64,000 nucleotides of DNA from Microlunatus sp. Gsoil 973 (GTDB lineage Bacteria; Actinomycetota; Actinomycetes; Propionibacteriales; Propionibacteriaceae). Under the pieces are notes generated by a model. That model ran no database searches, was not told where the DNA came from, and was given only the letters and a program-made list of their open reading frames with translations. Below are positions 54,209 to 63,794 of the stretch, piece by piece. Every line of letters begins with the position of its first letter. Position 1 is the first letter of the stretch. A program made the position numbers and the translations under genes. The DNA is taken from positions 3,286,001 through 3,350,000 of the forward strand of contig NZ_CP046122.1 in assembly GCF_009707365.1 (NCBI RefSeq). The letters are read 5' to 3'.

Positions 54209-54478
54209 GCCAACGACTTCAGAAAATCGGCGAATCTATTGACGTGACAGGCAGCCGGACTTTTCCACAGTTCTTGGTACCACCGTCCTACGGATCGGCG
54301 CCGTTGCCCTGAACGCGATCCTGCGCGCAGCGGCGAGCGCTCGGGGGCGGCATTGCGGAGGTCGAGGTTCACACCGGCGACGGCGAGGCTCATGGTCCAG
54401 TCGCGAGCCACGATCGGCTACGGGCTGGCATCAGCGGGGTATCGGTCCAGCAACGGTGGCCGCGGGTGCTCGAGCGGG
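54209..54478. other. Intergenic stretch without a convincing gene
   Basis: 270 bases between the phospholipase-like gene and the GNAT gene. A minus-strand open frame (54187-54411) starts like a protein (MARDWTMSLAVAGVNLDLRNA) but has no support. Composition returns to high GC here, which may mark the end of the island. Confidence 0.35.
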
Positions 54479-55027
54479 TCAGCGGCCTGATCGGTTGACC
54501 CCGGCGGGAGACAGCGACTTCCGTCTGTGGATGGTTGTCGGATGGTCGAAGCCAGGGTGCGCCTCACGCGCCGTTTCCACGTAGCCGAGTTCGCTGAAGA
54601 ATCGTTGGTTCGCGGGGAGTGCGATGCGTGCGCTCATCCGGACGCCGGCCAGGCCGCGCCTGGCTGCTTCGGCTTCGACGGCTCCCACCAGGAGTCGACC
54701 GATGCCGCGGCCGCGTGCCGACGGGATCACCGCGAGTCGTCCGAAGTAGAGATCGTCCTCGACGGGTCGGATCATCACGCAGCCGAGGGCGGCCTCGTGC
54801 TGCTCCGCGATGATGGCGCCGGAGCCGTCCGCGAACTCGCGGGCGATCCGATCGGGCGTCTCACCGAAGGCCGCAGACTCCGGCACGAGTCGTCCGCGAT
54901 ACTGCTCGAATGCCGTGGCGATCGTGGCAGCGAGGGTCGATGCATCCTCCGACGACGCAGCGCGGAGCACAAGATCATCATTGCCATGATGCCGGTCGAC
55001 CGGTGACTTCTGGCGGGCGCTGTCCAT
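54479..55027 (-). CDS. GNAT family N-acetyltransferase
   Basis: This is a 182-residue protein. The acetyl-CoA site reads LAVIPSARGRGIGRLLVGAVEAEAARRG (Q/RxxGxG/A form), and the last part has ALPANQRFFSELGYVETARE. The N-terminal region LVLRAASSEDASTLAATIATAFEQY is typical of the fold start. The ATG at 55027 is preferred over upstream starts; GAGG lies about nine bases before it. The substrate is unknown. Confidence 0.87.
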   Translation of the reverse strand: MDSARQKSPVDRHHGNDDLVLRAASSEDASTLAATIATAFEQYRGRLVPESAAFGETPDRIAREFADGSGAIIAEQHEAALGCVMIRPVEDDLYFGRLAVIPSARGRGIGRLLVGAVEAEAARRGLAGVRMSARIALPANQRFFSELGYVETAREAHPGFDHPTTIHRRKSLSPAGVNRSGR

Positions 55028-55133
55028 GTCGGAAAGCCTCGCGCAACGCGGCCCGTCGGGTCCACCGAATTCACCCCGCATGCCGTCTTGATGGCCATCA
55101 CCCTTGTGCTGGAGCATGTGAAAGGGTTCTCCT

Positions 55134-55826
55134 GTGCCCGACCACAGCAACGCCGACGTCATCTCGCCGTCCCTTCGGACAGCAACCACCCTGATGAATC
55201 TCCGTGAGGTCGGTGGCCCCGGTTTCCAAGCCGGACGCCGCCGCACGGTCTACCGCTCCGACACCCGCCCGGTCGATGCCGATGCCTATCCGGTCGGACT
55301 GACTGCGGTCCTTGACCTGCGGCGCGACGACGAGGTGGCCGCGGTCATGCACCCCTTACAGGCGGTCGACGGCTACCAACGGGTGCCGCTGTTCGACCCG
55401 ACGTCGGCGGTCGAAGCCGCAGCCGACGCCGTGGAACTGCACGAGCAGTACATTGATTGGCTTGAGCGGCACCGGACGACGATCGCCGAGGCGTTCCGAG
55501 CGCTGTCTCGAACCGACGGCGACGTGTTGGTCTGCTGCTCGGCCGGGAAGGACCGGACCGGTGTGGTCAGCGCGCTGCTGGCCAGGCTCTGGGGCGCCGA
55601 CCTGCAGCGGATCGGCAAGGACTACGGCGCCACCCGGCAGAACCTCGCGGAGCGATTCGCCGCCGAGCTCGCCGCCAGCGCCGACCCGGAGCGGACACTG
55701 ATCGGTCAGCGCTGCTTCCCGGAGGTGATGATCACCGTGATCGGGCACGTCGAGGAGCAGTACGGCGGGGTCCGGGAGTATCTGCTGTCGATCGGCCTGA
55801 CCGAGGTGGAGATCGATGGTCTGTAG
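55134..55826 (+). CDS. Tyrosine-protein phosphatase (IphP-like)
   Basis: This is a 230-residue cytoplasmic phosphatase. The active site is VLVCCSAGKDRTGVVSALLARLWG, the CxxGKDR P-loop of the IphP/MptpB type (catalytic Cys about 133). N-terminal LREVGGPGFQAGRRRTVYRSD is the usual family start, and LDLRRDDEVAA carries the Asp-containing loop. Some relatives act on phosphotyrosine, phosphoserine and phosphoinositides. The start is a GTG at 55134. It is divergent from the GNAT gene. Confidence 0.9.
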   Translation: MPDHSNADVISPSLRTATTLMNLREVGGPGFQAGRRRTVYRSDTRPVDADAYPVGLTAVLDLRRDDEVAAVMHPLQAVDGYQRVPLFDPTSAVEAAADAVELHEQYIDWLERHRTTIAEAFRALSRTDGDVLVCCSAGKDRTGVVSALLARLWGADLQRIGKDYGATRQNLAERFAAELAASADPERTLIGQRCFPEVMITVIGHVEEQYGGVREYLLSIGLTEVEIDGL

Positions 55827-55922
55827 GAACACCGCGCGCCGACGGCCCCGCCTCCGGTACCGACTTTCCGGCCGAGAACGGGGTACGTCGGATGAGCCCG
55901 AGCTCATCAGGAGGACCAGTTG

Positions 55923-56372
55923 ATGACCGAAGACCTGCCCGACAAGGACCACACCACACCCAGCGGGGTCAGCGACGAGACGGTGACCGCCCTCGGCCAA
56001 TTGTCCGAAGCGTTGGAGACGTGTGAACGCGCCCGCGGGCACCTCTACAGCTTCCACCAGCTGACCGGTTCGGCCGACATCCAGCTGGGCAACGCGATCG
56101 ACGCCCTGCGGAAGGCCGGGCACGACGAGGTCGCGGGACAGCTGGAGACGGAATTGCTGGGTCGCAACGTCGTCGCCGGACGCTGGACGTTCCAGATCAT
56201 CGAGGACTACGACGACAACTACTGGCAACTGTTCCGTGATCTTGAAAGAAGCGCCCGTGAGGAACTGGCCGAGGGTCGGAGGCATCTCTACGAAGCGCGG
56301 ATGAAACAACACGAAAGGTCGAAGGGCCGCCCCGGGCACGAGGCGACACCTGATGAGCTGCCGTCACCGTAG
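55923..56372 (+). CDS. Conserved actinobacterial protein of unknown function
   Basis: This is a 149-residue acidic, helical protein without membrane segments. It has SDETVTALGQLSEALETCERARGHLYSFHQLTGSADIQLGNAIDALRKAG and then VAGRWTFQIIEDYDDNYWQLF. I recall similar unnamed proteins in other actinobacteria but cannot name the family. AGGAGG lies five bases before the ATG at 55923. It is 96 bp after the phosphatase on the same strand and may share its transcript. Confidence 0.75.
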   Translation: MTEDLPDKDHTTPSGVSDETVTALGQLSEALETCERARGHLYSFHQLTGSADIQLGNAIDALRKAGHDEVAGQLETELLGRNVVAGRWTFQIIEDYDDNYWQLFRDLERSAREELAEGRRHLYEARMKQHERSKGRPGHEATPDELPSP

Positions 56373-56413
56373 CCGCGGTCACCGCGTCGGCACGGCGGGC
56401 GCAGTCGGTTGCT

Positions 56414-57061
56414 TCATCGTGGCCGCTGGACGCCGACGAGTTCGGGGCGGAGGCCGGCGTCGCTCGGACCGACGTGCCGGTGCACGATCCAACGATGCTT
56501 GCCGATCTGGCGTACGCGATGGAAGCCGTACTCCTCATACAGCTCGACGGTCATCTCGAACAGGAAGCGGCCGTGGGCGACCCTGCCGGATGTCGCCTCC
56601 GGAAGTGCCTCGACGAGCCCTCCACCGGCCTGTGCGATGAGGTCCAACGATCCTTCCAGTGCTGCCCGGCCGATCCCTTGCCGGCGGTGCTTGCTGTCGG
56701 TGTAGTAGCAGGTGATCCGCCAGTCCGGCGTCGGCGGTGGATCCTCGTTGTACGCGCGCCGGTTGTGCTCGATGATCGGCTGCTCGGCGAGCCGTCCGTA
56801 CTTGGCCCAGCCCTGTGCCAGCCCGTCCGCGTCGAAGACCAGCGCGGCGTGAGCCCGACCGCTGCGGACCAACTCTTCCTTCTTGGCGCGCTTGTCGTAC
56901 TTCTGGAAACGGTACGTCTCGCCGTTGTCCATCGCGTGATGACCCATGCACCAACATCCGCCGAAGACGCCGTTGTTGCGTTCCACCAATTCGGCGAACG
57001 CGTCCCAGGTCGACGGATCAAGGGCACGAACGGTGTATCTCCGGGTCAAACCTTCCGACAT
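56414..57061 (-). CDS. GNAT family N-acetyltransferase
   Basis: This is a 215-residue protein. The N-terminal part has NNGVFGGCWCMGHHAMDNGETYRFQKYDKRAKKEELV, typical of a family with a CWCM motif that is common in actinobacteria. The acetyl-CoA site lies in CYYTDSKHRRQGIGRAALEGSLDLI. The end reads YEEYGFHRVRQIGKHRWIVHRHV. The substrate is not known. It is followed on the same strand by nothing closer than the phosphatase pair and converges with 55923-56372. Confidence 0.85.
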   Translation of the reverse strand: MSEGLTRRYTVRALDPSTWDAFAELVERNNGVFGGCWCMGHHAMDNGETYRFQKYDKRAKKEELVRSGRAHAALVFDADGLAQGWAKYGRLAEQPIIEHNRRAYNEDPPPTPDWRITCYYTDSKHRRQGIGRAALEGSLDLIAQAGGGLVEALPEATSGRVAHGRFLFEMTVELYEEYGFHRVRQIGKHRWIVHRHVGPSDAGLRPELVGVQRPR

Positions 57062-57109
57062 CAGCGTTCCTCCTCCGCGGTCCGACCTGTCGCTGTCCGG
57101 TGCGAACGC

Positions 57110-58048
57110 CTATGGTTTGCCGGATGACGCGCCCGCACGGCGCAGGCGCTCTCGAGCCTCATCCTCCACCAGTGAGGTGACAGGGCCGCCGACTGCGTAC
57201 TGATACTTCGCGTCGTTGGCCCGTGTCCACACTCCGGCAGCCCAGGACCGTTCGAGCTCGTCGGTGCTGAACGTTCGGCCCCGCGCAGCGCGATAGGCGG
57301 CGAGAAAGCGCTCGGTGTCGTCCACACTGGCCAGCCGGTCGGCGCTCTTGGTCGAGTACAGCGCCGCGGCAAATCCGACCAGGACGGCTTCGCTGTCGCT
57401 GACCATGCTGTCCCAGTCGTGTACGACCAGCAATCTGTCCCCGCTCCAGCGCAGGTTGCCGGCGAGCCAGTCGCAGTGCCCGATCACGGGTTCGGATTCG
57501 CCTGTTCGCAGCCGATCACGCGCACTACGCCCGGCATCGTCGATCCACTCCGCGCCGGACACCTGATTGAGGTCGAGGTCGGTGCCTTCGGATTGTGGCC
57601 ACAGCATGTCTCCTGCCTGGTTCCAGGCTGCCCACGACGGAGGCGGATCGAGGGTGGCCACCTCGTCCGGGCCGGGTGCCAGCCGGACCAACCACGCGTA
57701 CGCCTCGGCGAATGCCACCGCAGCATCCGAGGTGGGGAACATCGCACCGTCCGGGACCAACTCTTCTGCAGTCGCCACGTCATGGCCGAAGGCTGCGGGA
57801 TCGGTGAGCGGCCGCGGACAGGGGTACCCGGCCAGGAACAGACGTCGTTGAACGTCGACGCAGGCCGCGATCCGTGGTGAATGAGGGCGGATCTTCACCA
57901 CAACCTCCTGGCCGTCGACCAGCCGCAGGCCGACGACCGACGACAAGTGACCCGTTCGGAACAACTCCTCCACCGGCGGACTGCCCAGCCGCCGCAGGCA
58001 CCATTGGGCGAGGCGACCGGGATCAGGATCGGCGACCCTGAGTGGCAT
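57110..58048 (-). CDS. Aminoglycoside phosphotransferase-like kinase
   Basis: This is a 312-residue protein with the APH fold. The catalytic loop reads VIGHCDWLAGNLRW (HxDxxxxN, about 190-200), and the metal-binding segment VVHDWDSM follows. The N-lobe has GQEVVVKIRPHSPR with the ATP-binding Lys. The substrate may be any small hydroxylated compound; resistance cannot be claimed. It lies 48 bp upstream of the GNAT gene on the same strand. Confidence 0.82.
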   Translation of the reverse strand: MPLRVADPDPGRLAQWCLRRLGSPPVEELFRTGHLSSVVGLRLVDGQEVVVKIRPHSPRIAACVDVQRRLFLAGYPCPRPLTDPAAFGHDVATAEELVPDGAMFPTSDAAVAFAEAYAWLVRLAPGPDEVATLDPPPSWAAWNQAGDMLWPQSEGTDLDLNQVSGAEWIDDAGRSARDRLRTGESEPVIGHCDWLAGNLRWSGDRLLVVHDWDSMVSDSEAVLVGFAAALYSTKSADRLASVDDTERFLAAYRAARGRTFSTDELERSWAAGVWTRANDAKYQYAVGGPVTSLVEDEARERLRRAGASSGKP

Positions 58049-58127
58049 TCACCCATCCTCTCGCAGAAAGAGGTCGCCGGTCGGTCCATGATCGATCCCG
58101 GCCGCCACACCCGCGGTGCCCTCGGTC

Positions 58128-58577
58128 CTAGCAGAGCCAGTACGGGCTGGCGTTGTAGTAGTTGAGAACCGACCAGGTGTTCGGTCCGATGATCCCGTCG
58201 ACGGCGATATGGGCGCAGCTCTGAACCTTCTTCACAGCCGCCAGCGTCTTGGGCCCGAAGCTGCCGTCCTGGGCCAGGCCGGCATGAATCGTCCAATTGA
58301 TCTCACACTGTGCCTGCCGGACAGCCGTGCCGCTGCTGCCGTACCTGAGCAACGGCTGCGACCCGGTATAGCTGCAGAACCGGGTGATCGCGGACGGTGA
58401 CACCGACAGCCCTCTCACCGGCTGAACAGCAGATCGGGAGTTGATCAGCTGCTGTGATCCAGACGTCTTCGGTTGTGCCGCTTGTGCGGGCTGCCCGAGT
58501 AATAGCAGCAGCGCCGCTGCGGACACCAGCATGGCGCCGGCCTTCGAGGCCACCGACATCCTGTTGATCAATTTCAC
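58128..58577 (-). CDS. Secreted peptidoglycan-binding domain protein
   Basis: This is a 149-residue protein with a signal peptide (SKAGAMLVSAAALLLLLGQPAQAA). The C-terminal PGB_1 domain has LLRYGSSGTAVRQAQCEINW, then DGSFGPKTLAAVKKVQSCAHIAVDGIIGPNTWSVLNYY. It has four Cys in the mature part, including a final Cys, which may form disulfides. No catalytic domain is present. The GTG at 58577 has AAGGGG about nine bases upstream; a longer frame from 58679 lacks such a site. Confidence 0.83.
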   Translation of the reverse strand: MKLINRMSVASKAGAMLVSAAALLLLLGQPAQAAQPKTSGSQQLINSRSAVQPVRGLSVSPSAITRFCSYTGSQPLLRYGSSGTAVRQAQCEINWTIHAGLAQDGSFGPKTLAAVKKVQSCAHIAVDGIIGPNTWSVLNYYNASPYWLC

Positions 58578-58897
58578 GATGGTTACCCCTTTTCGATCTT
58601 GCTCGGTCTGATACCGATGCAGATGGATGGCCACGAGCCTCGGCCACCGGCCGGGATACAGCAATCTTTTGTTCAACATCGCAAATCCCTCGCAGATGAC
58701 CCCTTCGCATGCTGTGCGCCCCGACGTTGGTCACCGGCAGGAACGCCGACGATCATGAACCTTCGTGGGGTTAGCGTCTCGACCAGATGTCCGCCCCGAG
58801 GATTGATCATGCCTACGTCGAAGCCTCTGTTGGGGCAGACCGTGTTGGAAGCCGACGATGAAGGACACGCCGCGTGCAAGCAGGGGACGAGCCGCTG

Positions 58898-59836
58898 ATG
58901 CCCACAATCCGGTCACATCCGAAGGTTTCGGTGGTCTACTCACCACACCAGTCGGTGTTCCTCCAACTGGTGGACGGCGCACGGCGGTCGACGATCCGGC
59001 ACTACTGTCCGGGGTGGCGCTTGCCGGACGCTGTCGTCCGTGCTGACCGGTGCGGAGTCCTTCTGACCTTGGCCGCCGGCGGACGAGGAACGGTGCCCGA
59101 CGCGCTCGTGCCCATCCCGGCGGACCGGGATGTCGGTGCCGACGAGCAGATCGCAGCGCTGCTGGACTATCCCACCGACGAGTTTCGGGACCAGGCCCTC
59201 GCGGCGACCTCGGCCGCCTGGCGCCCGGCTGCCGACCACCCCCGGCTGTGGCTGCAGACCTACGCTGCACTCTGCAAGATCACCTGGGACCATCTCCAGC
59301 CACGGTGGCAGGCCGCCCGGCCGATCTTCGACCGGGCAGTCGAGAGGGCCGGTGTCGCATCGGTCCGCTCCGGTCTGGATGCAGTCCTGGACTCGCTCAG
59401 CCCGCGTATCCGATATCGGCACAGTGATCTTCTGCTGAACCAGGAGGAGACCATGCCGGTCGGGGACCGAGAACTGGTTCTGGCGCCGAGCATCGCGCCA
59501 CGAGACACCTACTTCATCAACGACTCCGACGCGACGTTGCTGTCGGTCGCCTATCCGGTCCGTTCGATCCAGGACCGCGACGACGACCTGCCGCTGACCG
59601 ACGCTCCGAGCCTGGTCCTCGGATCGACGCGAGCGTCGATGCTGAGGTTTCTCCACGGCCCGCGAACCGTGGGCGCAATCGCCACCCACCTGCAGATCTC
59701 ACCATCGGCCGTGAGCCGGCACTGTGATCAGCTGGCATCTGCCGGGCTCATCTACCGGCAGCGCCACGGGCAACGCGTGGAGATCATCCGGACCGCGGCA
59801 GGCACCCAGTTGCTGGACGCCCTGTCCAGCAAATGA
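58898..59836 (+). CDS. ArsR-like winged-helix regulator with long N-terminal domain
   Basis: This is a 312-residue protein. The last 75 residues form a winged helix: STRASMLRFLHGPRTVGAIATHLQISPSAVSRHCDQLASAGLIYRQRHGQRVEI. The first 230 residues have no named motif, but the layout is common in actinobacterial ArsR-type regulators placed before an MFS gene, as here. A GTG at 58874, eight codons upstream in the same frame, is an equally possible start. It probably controls the transporter downstream. Confidence 0.75.
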   Translation: MPTIRSHPKVSVVYSPHQSVFLQLVDGARRSTIRHYCPGWRLPDAVVRADRCGVLLTLAAGGRGTVPDALVPIPADRDVGADEQIAALLDYPTDEFRDQALAATSAAWRPAADHPRLWLQTYAALCKITWDHLQPRWQAARPIFDRAVERAGVASVRSGLDAVLDSLSPRIRYRHSDLLLNQEETMPVGDRELVLAPSIAPRDTYFINDSDATLLSVAYPVRSIQDRDDDLPLTDAPSLVLGSTRASMLRFLHGPRTVGAIATHLQISPSAVSRHCDQLASAGLIYRQRHGQRVEIIRTAAGTQLLDALSSK

Positions 59837-59919
59837 CCAGCCGGACTGAGCAGGTCCGAACGGTTGCGCCACGGGCAGTCGCGCGCTGGATGACGCCCTC
59901 AGGGGGTTAACTGGGGCTC

Positions 59920-61208
59920 GTGAAGGCGCAGTGGCGGGTCTTGACCGAGCATCCGAATTTCCGGCGACTGTTCGTCGGCAACTCGATCTCCCTTCTCGGC
60001 TCGAGCGTGACGACTGTTGCGCTGCCCCTGACCGCGGTCGTAGCCCTCGGTGCGTCGCCGGTTCAGATGGGCACCCTCGGAGCCGTTGCCTTCCTTCCCC
60101 ACTTGATCTTGGGCCTGCCTACCGGCGTGTGGGTTGACCGGCTGTCGTACCGCCGCGTCATCATCGCCGCTGATCTGCTGGCCGCGGCCACCCTGGCAGC
60201 AGTACCGCTGCTGGCTCTGACCGGTCTCCTGCAGATGTGGCACCTGTATCTGGTTGTGGTGATCACCGGCGCGGGCAGCCTCTTTTCCACGATCGCGGGC
60301 CAGTCGTTCGCCCCGCAGTTGGTGCCGCGTGGCGAACTGTTGGCAGCCAACAGCACGTTCGCCCTCAGCAATTCTGTCGTTGCCACCACCGGCAGCGCGG
60401 TGGGTGGCGTCCTGATCCAACTCCTGACCGCTCCGGTGGCGATCGCTGTCGACGCCGCGTCGTTCGTCCTGTCGGCTGTCTCGAAAGCTCGGATCGACGT
60501 TCCAGGTGGCTCCGCTGACACCCGGCTCGCCAAGGAGCCGATCTTGACCGGTATCTGGATCGGGGTGCGGGCCGCGCTCGCACACCCTGCGTTGCGGGCG
60601 ACGACGATCGCCGCCACGGTCGGCGCGTTGGCCGGTCAGATGCAGCTGGTGATCGTGATGCTGTTTCTGGTTCGAGATCTCGGGTTGTCGGCCGGTGTCG
60701 TCGGACTGATGGTCGCCGCGGGTGGGATCGCCGGAATTGTCGGCGCGGCCGTCGGGGTGCCGATCACCAGTCGTCTCGGCAACGGGCGGCCTTCATCGCC
60801 GGCATGACGCTGTCCAGCCTGGCCGGATTGGTGATGGCTACCGCCGACGGGCCGGCTGCCCTGGCGATAACTGCCGTGATCGTGGCGCAATTGCTCCGGG
60901 GTTGGGGGCCGACGCTGTACGGGATCAACCAACAGACGATCCGCCAGACCCTGGTCCCGCGGGAACTCCTCGCCCGAACGCAGGCCACCTGGCGATTCCT
61001 GGTCTACGGAATGCAGCCGGTCGGTGCACTCCTCGGCGGCACCCTGGGCTCGGTCTTCGGATTTCGCGCCACCCTGGTGATCAGCAGTCTGATCATGTTG
61101 CTCGGCACCGGCTTCGCACTGTTAAGCCCGTTGCGTACCATGCGCCGACTCCCGGCTGCGGCCGTGGCTGGGCCGTCGACACGTTCGCAACACGAGAATG
61201 CGCAGTGA
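59920..61208 (+). CDS. MFS transporter (frameshifted)
   Basis: The first part (59920-60794) starts WRVLTEHPNFRRLFVGNSISLLGSSVTTVALPL and has motif A as LPTGVWVDRLSYRRVI. The frame then leaves after GNGR at about 60790, and AFIAGMTLSSLAGLVMAT...GINQQTIRQTLVPRELLAR continues in another frame to 61208. One base is missing from gggcggcc. When joined, the protein has 12 segments and about 430 residues. It follows the ArsR-like gene and may be its target. Confidence 0.83.
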
Positions 61209-61391
61209 TCAACGCCCTGGATCGGATGCTCCGCACGCATGACCCACGGTCAACCTCAAGTATCTCGCTTCGCAACCAAGATCTTCGGCGATCATCGGGG
61301 CCGGTCGATGATGATCATGGCGCTCGGCGCTCTCGACGATTGCGACCGTCATTCGGGGACGGCGCCGCCTGGCTGAAGCCGACCGGGGAAC

Positions 61392-62231
61392 TCAGGACCG
61401 CGGCGGACCCTGATGGATCCGCTCCAGCAGGAAGTCGGCGGTCGTCTTCCCGTCCCAATGTGATTCGATCCACCACGTCGCGCCGGCTTCCCGGTACGCC
61501 TCGACATGGGCCACCGCGACAGCCGGATCGGCGTTGTCGGTGACGCCTTCTGCGATGATGTCGAATCCGTCGAGCGAGCCGCGGCGGTCGATCATCCAGT
61601 CCCTGATCTTGGACACGGTTTCCGGTGGAACGGAGTCGTATTCGCCGGCGCCCGGCGATCGGTCGATTGCGATGATTCCGTCCCAGCGGGCGGAACGGGC
61701 CATGGAACGGTCATGCGGCCACGCACCGACCGTCCAGACCGGCACCCGCGGGCGCTGCACCGGGCGCGGCCGGAACACCAGATCTTTCGCCTGGTAGTGC
61801 TTTCCGTCGAAGCCGAAGGGCTCGCCGGTCCACGCGAGATCGAGGATCTCCAGGCATTCGTCCAGCTTCTCTCTTCGCTCCCGGCGACCCGGCTCGTCGG
61901 TGTTGACCCGGGAGTAGCCGCCGTCCCACGCACCACCGAAACCGACCGGCAGCACCAGCCGTCCGCCGGACAGGTTGTCCAGTGTGAGTGTTTCGCGCGC
62001 CACCTTCCACGGACGCCGGCGGGCCAGTGAGAAGACCATCGCTCCGAGCTTGATGCGTTCGGTGACGACCGCCATCGCCCCCAACACCACCCACGGGTCG
62101 TACGCTTCGAGGTCACCGACACAGATGTCATCCCAGACGAAGATGCCGTCCCACCCGTAGGCCTCGGCCTCGCGCGCCATCGCCACATAGTCGTGGACGG
62201 TTCCGGCCGAGGTCACGATTCCGTACTTCAT
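61392..62231 (-). CDS. LLM class (luciferase-like) oxidoreductase, probably F420-dependent
   Basis: This is a 279-residue TIM-barrel enzyme of the bacterial luciferase superfamily. It has MKYGIVTSAGTVHDYVAMAREAEAYGWDGIFVWDD at the start and RRPWKVARETLTLDNLSGGRLVLPVGFGG in the middle. The barrel end has WTVGAWPHDRSMARSARWDGI. Such proteins use FMN or F420; the F420 reductase at 38959 makes F420 more likely. GGGGAGGAGG lies before the ATG. The substrate is unknown. Confidence 0.87.
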   Translation of the reverse strand: MKYGIVTSAGTVHDYVAMAREAEAYGWDGIFVWDDICVGDLEAYDPWVVLGAMAVVTERIKLGAMVFSLARRRPWKVARETLTLDNLSGGRLVLPVGFGGAWDGGYSRVNTDEPGRRERREKLDECLEILDLAWTGEPFGFDGKHYQAKDLVFRPRPVQRPRVPVWTVGAWPHDRSMARSARWDGIIAIDRSPGAGEYDSVPPETVSKIRDWMIDRRGSLDGFDIIAEGVTDNADPAVAVAHVEAYREAGATWWIESHWDGKTTADFLLERIHQGPPRS

Positions 62232-62412
62232 TGTCAGAACCTCCTCCCCTGAGGCTAGCGATCAGCGACCCAGCCGGTCGAGCCCCACTTCGGATCGACA
62301 AGAACGTCATCGCGGACCGCCGGTTCGAGCTGTGGGAGGAGAAAGCCCGGATCCGCGATGACGTTGTTATCAGCCGCTGCATTCGTCGGATCGGACAGCG
62401 CATGGTTGGGGA

Positions 62413-63150
62413 TCAACTCTTGCCGTTGGCGTTGAGTCGGCGACGCACGACTTCCTCGGCCTGCTCCACCATCGGCTCGAGTCGACGGCTGTGCGCGCCA
62501 CGCCAATACACGCGATCACAACCCGTGCACCGGGAGAACTCGCGATAGCTCCGACGCGTCCCCGGCTGAAGCCGGGCAACGACCGCCTCGTACGACACGC
62601 GCTCCAGCGCTGCGCCGCACTGCGGGCACCGCGTCCACGGCGACAACGGCGGTGCGAATTGGTCCAACACGTCGTGAAGTTGAGCCGCCGAACCGGCGCC
62701 ACGGACGAGCGCTCCGGCGGTCACCCGGCGACGGCGCAGCAAGCCGCGATCTTGCGTCAGCAGGACGCGACGCTGATCCGCGGCCTGCTCGGCAAGAACG
62801 GGATCGTCGGCCTCCGGCCGATAGGCAACATCCAGGCCGAGGATCCTCAGCCGGCGCGCCAGGCCGCCGAGATGGACATCGAGAAGGAACCTGGGCGGCG
62901 AGGTCGGTGCTCGCTGCGGCCGTACGACCGGATTGATCACCAGGACGCAGCTCACTGCGCGCTCCTCGGCGCTGGCCACGCGGCCATCGACAAGGAGGTC
63001 CCCCACTTCGGTGAGCGGTATGCCGACTGCCTGGACAACGTGCCCGATCGTGTCGGTGTCCGATGCGGTGACCTGGAACGTGCCGGACCGTCGGGCCGGC
63101 GGGAGTAGGAATCGCAATTCCTGGGCGACCCGCAGCTCCAGCGTTGGCAT
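62413..63150 (-). CDS. Mut7-C RNase domain protein with N-terminal ubiquitin-like domain
   Basis: This is a 245-residue protein. The first 80 residues (LRVAQELRFLLPPARRSGTFQV...IGHVVQAVGIP) form the beta-grasp Mut7-C ubiquitin domain. The Mut7-C domain (about 88-170) has RFLLDVHLGGLARRLRILGLDVAYR and then RVLLTQDRGLLRRR, with the PIN-like acidic residues. A zinc ribbon follows with RCPQCGAAL and RCTGCDRVYWRG. The family is a predicted RNase. The ATG at 63150 is chosen because the domain begins at once. Confidence 0.87.
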   Translation of the reverse strand: MPTLELRVAQELRFLLPPARRSGTFQVTASDTDTIGHVVQAVGIPLTEVGDLLVDGRVASAEERAVSCVLVINPVVRPQRAPTSPPRFLLDVHLGGLARRLRILGLDVAYRPEADDPVLAEQAADQRRVLLTQDRGLLRRRRVTAGALVRGAGSAAQLHDVLDQFAPPLSPWTRCPQCGAALERVSYEAVVARLQPGTRRSYREFSRCTGCDRVYWRGAHSRRLEPMVEQAEEVVRRRLNANGKS

Positions 63151-63181
63151 ACAGCCATCGTCGCACCGCTGGCGTGCGCTC

Positions 63182-63712
63182 ATGTCTTTGCGCACGGCCC
63201 GGCTGATGACGTCGATCTTCCTCATCCGGGACAATCGGCTCCTCCTGCTCTACCGGATCGGATCATCAGCGATACCGAACTCCTGGGTCGGAATCGGTGG
63301 TCACATCGAGCCGGACGAGATTCGCGATCCGACCTCCGCCGTACTCCGAGAACTACGTGAAGAGGTCGGCATCGAGCCCGATGAGATCTCCGACCTTGCG
63401 CGGCGCTACGTCTCATTGCGTGACACCGGCCAGGAGTTGCGGTCGACCTACTACTTCACCGCAAACCTCCGTCCGGAGACGCCTGCTCCAACCGAATGCA
63501 CAGAGGGTGAGCTCTGCTGGTACGACCTGGCCGGACCGAGCACACCATCGCCCATGCCGTCGCCCATGCCGTCGCCCATGCCGCCGACTGCGGCCGTTGA
63601 GCTGGAACACTGGATCACCGAGGGCCGGCACGACGACCTGCTCAGGATGATCATTGTGAGTGGAACCGGAAGTCATCTGCTGCCGCTTCACAATTCGTCG
63701 GCCGCGATGTAG
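63182..63712 (+). CDS. NUDIX hydrolase with proline-rich insertion
   Basis: This is a 176-residue protein with the NUDIX box GGHIEPDEIRDPTSAVLRELREEVGI (Gx5Ex7REUxEExGU, slightly extended; about 37-62). Residues 120-135 contain a PSPM repeat coded by a 12-bp tandem repeat (63549-63584), an insertion not expected in the fold. The C-terminus resembles 8-oxo-dGTP diphosphatase-like proteins, but the substrate is open. It is divergent from the Mut7-C gene with 31 bp between starts. Confidence 0.83.
   Translation: MSLRTARLMTSIFLIRDNRLLLLYRIGSSAIPNSWVGIGGHIEPDEIRDPTSAVLRELREEVGIEPDEISDLARRYVSLRDTGQELRSTYYFTANLRPETPAPTECTEGELCWYDLAGPSTPSPMPSPMPSPMPPTAAVELEHWITEGRHDDLLRMIIVSGTGSHLLPLHNSSAAM
63549..63584. 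repeat. 12-bp tandem repeat, three copies (PSPM-coding)
   Basis: The unit cgcccatgccgt occurs three times, the last with one change, in frame with the NUDIX gene. Confidence 0.9.
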
Positions 63713-63794
63713 TGGGCGAAACCAGGACTCGATCAACACCCTTCGAGTGGTCTGACCGATTGCCCACCTGATCAACACATCGCGCCCATGTCGA

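Noticed and set aside
54187-54411. A 74-residue minus-strand gene
   Set aside because: It overlaps the end of the phospholipase-like gene and has no motif, RBS or context support.
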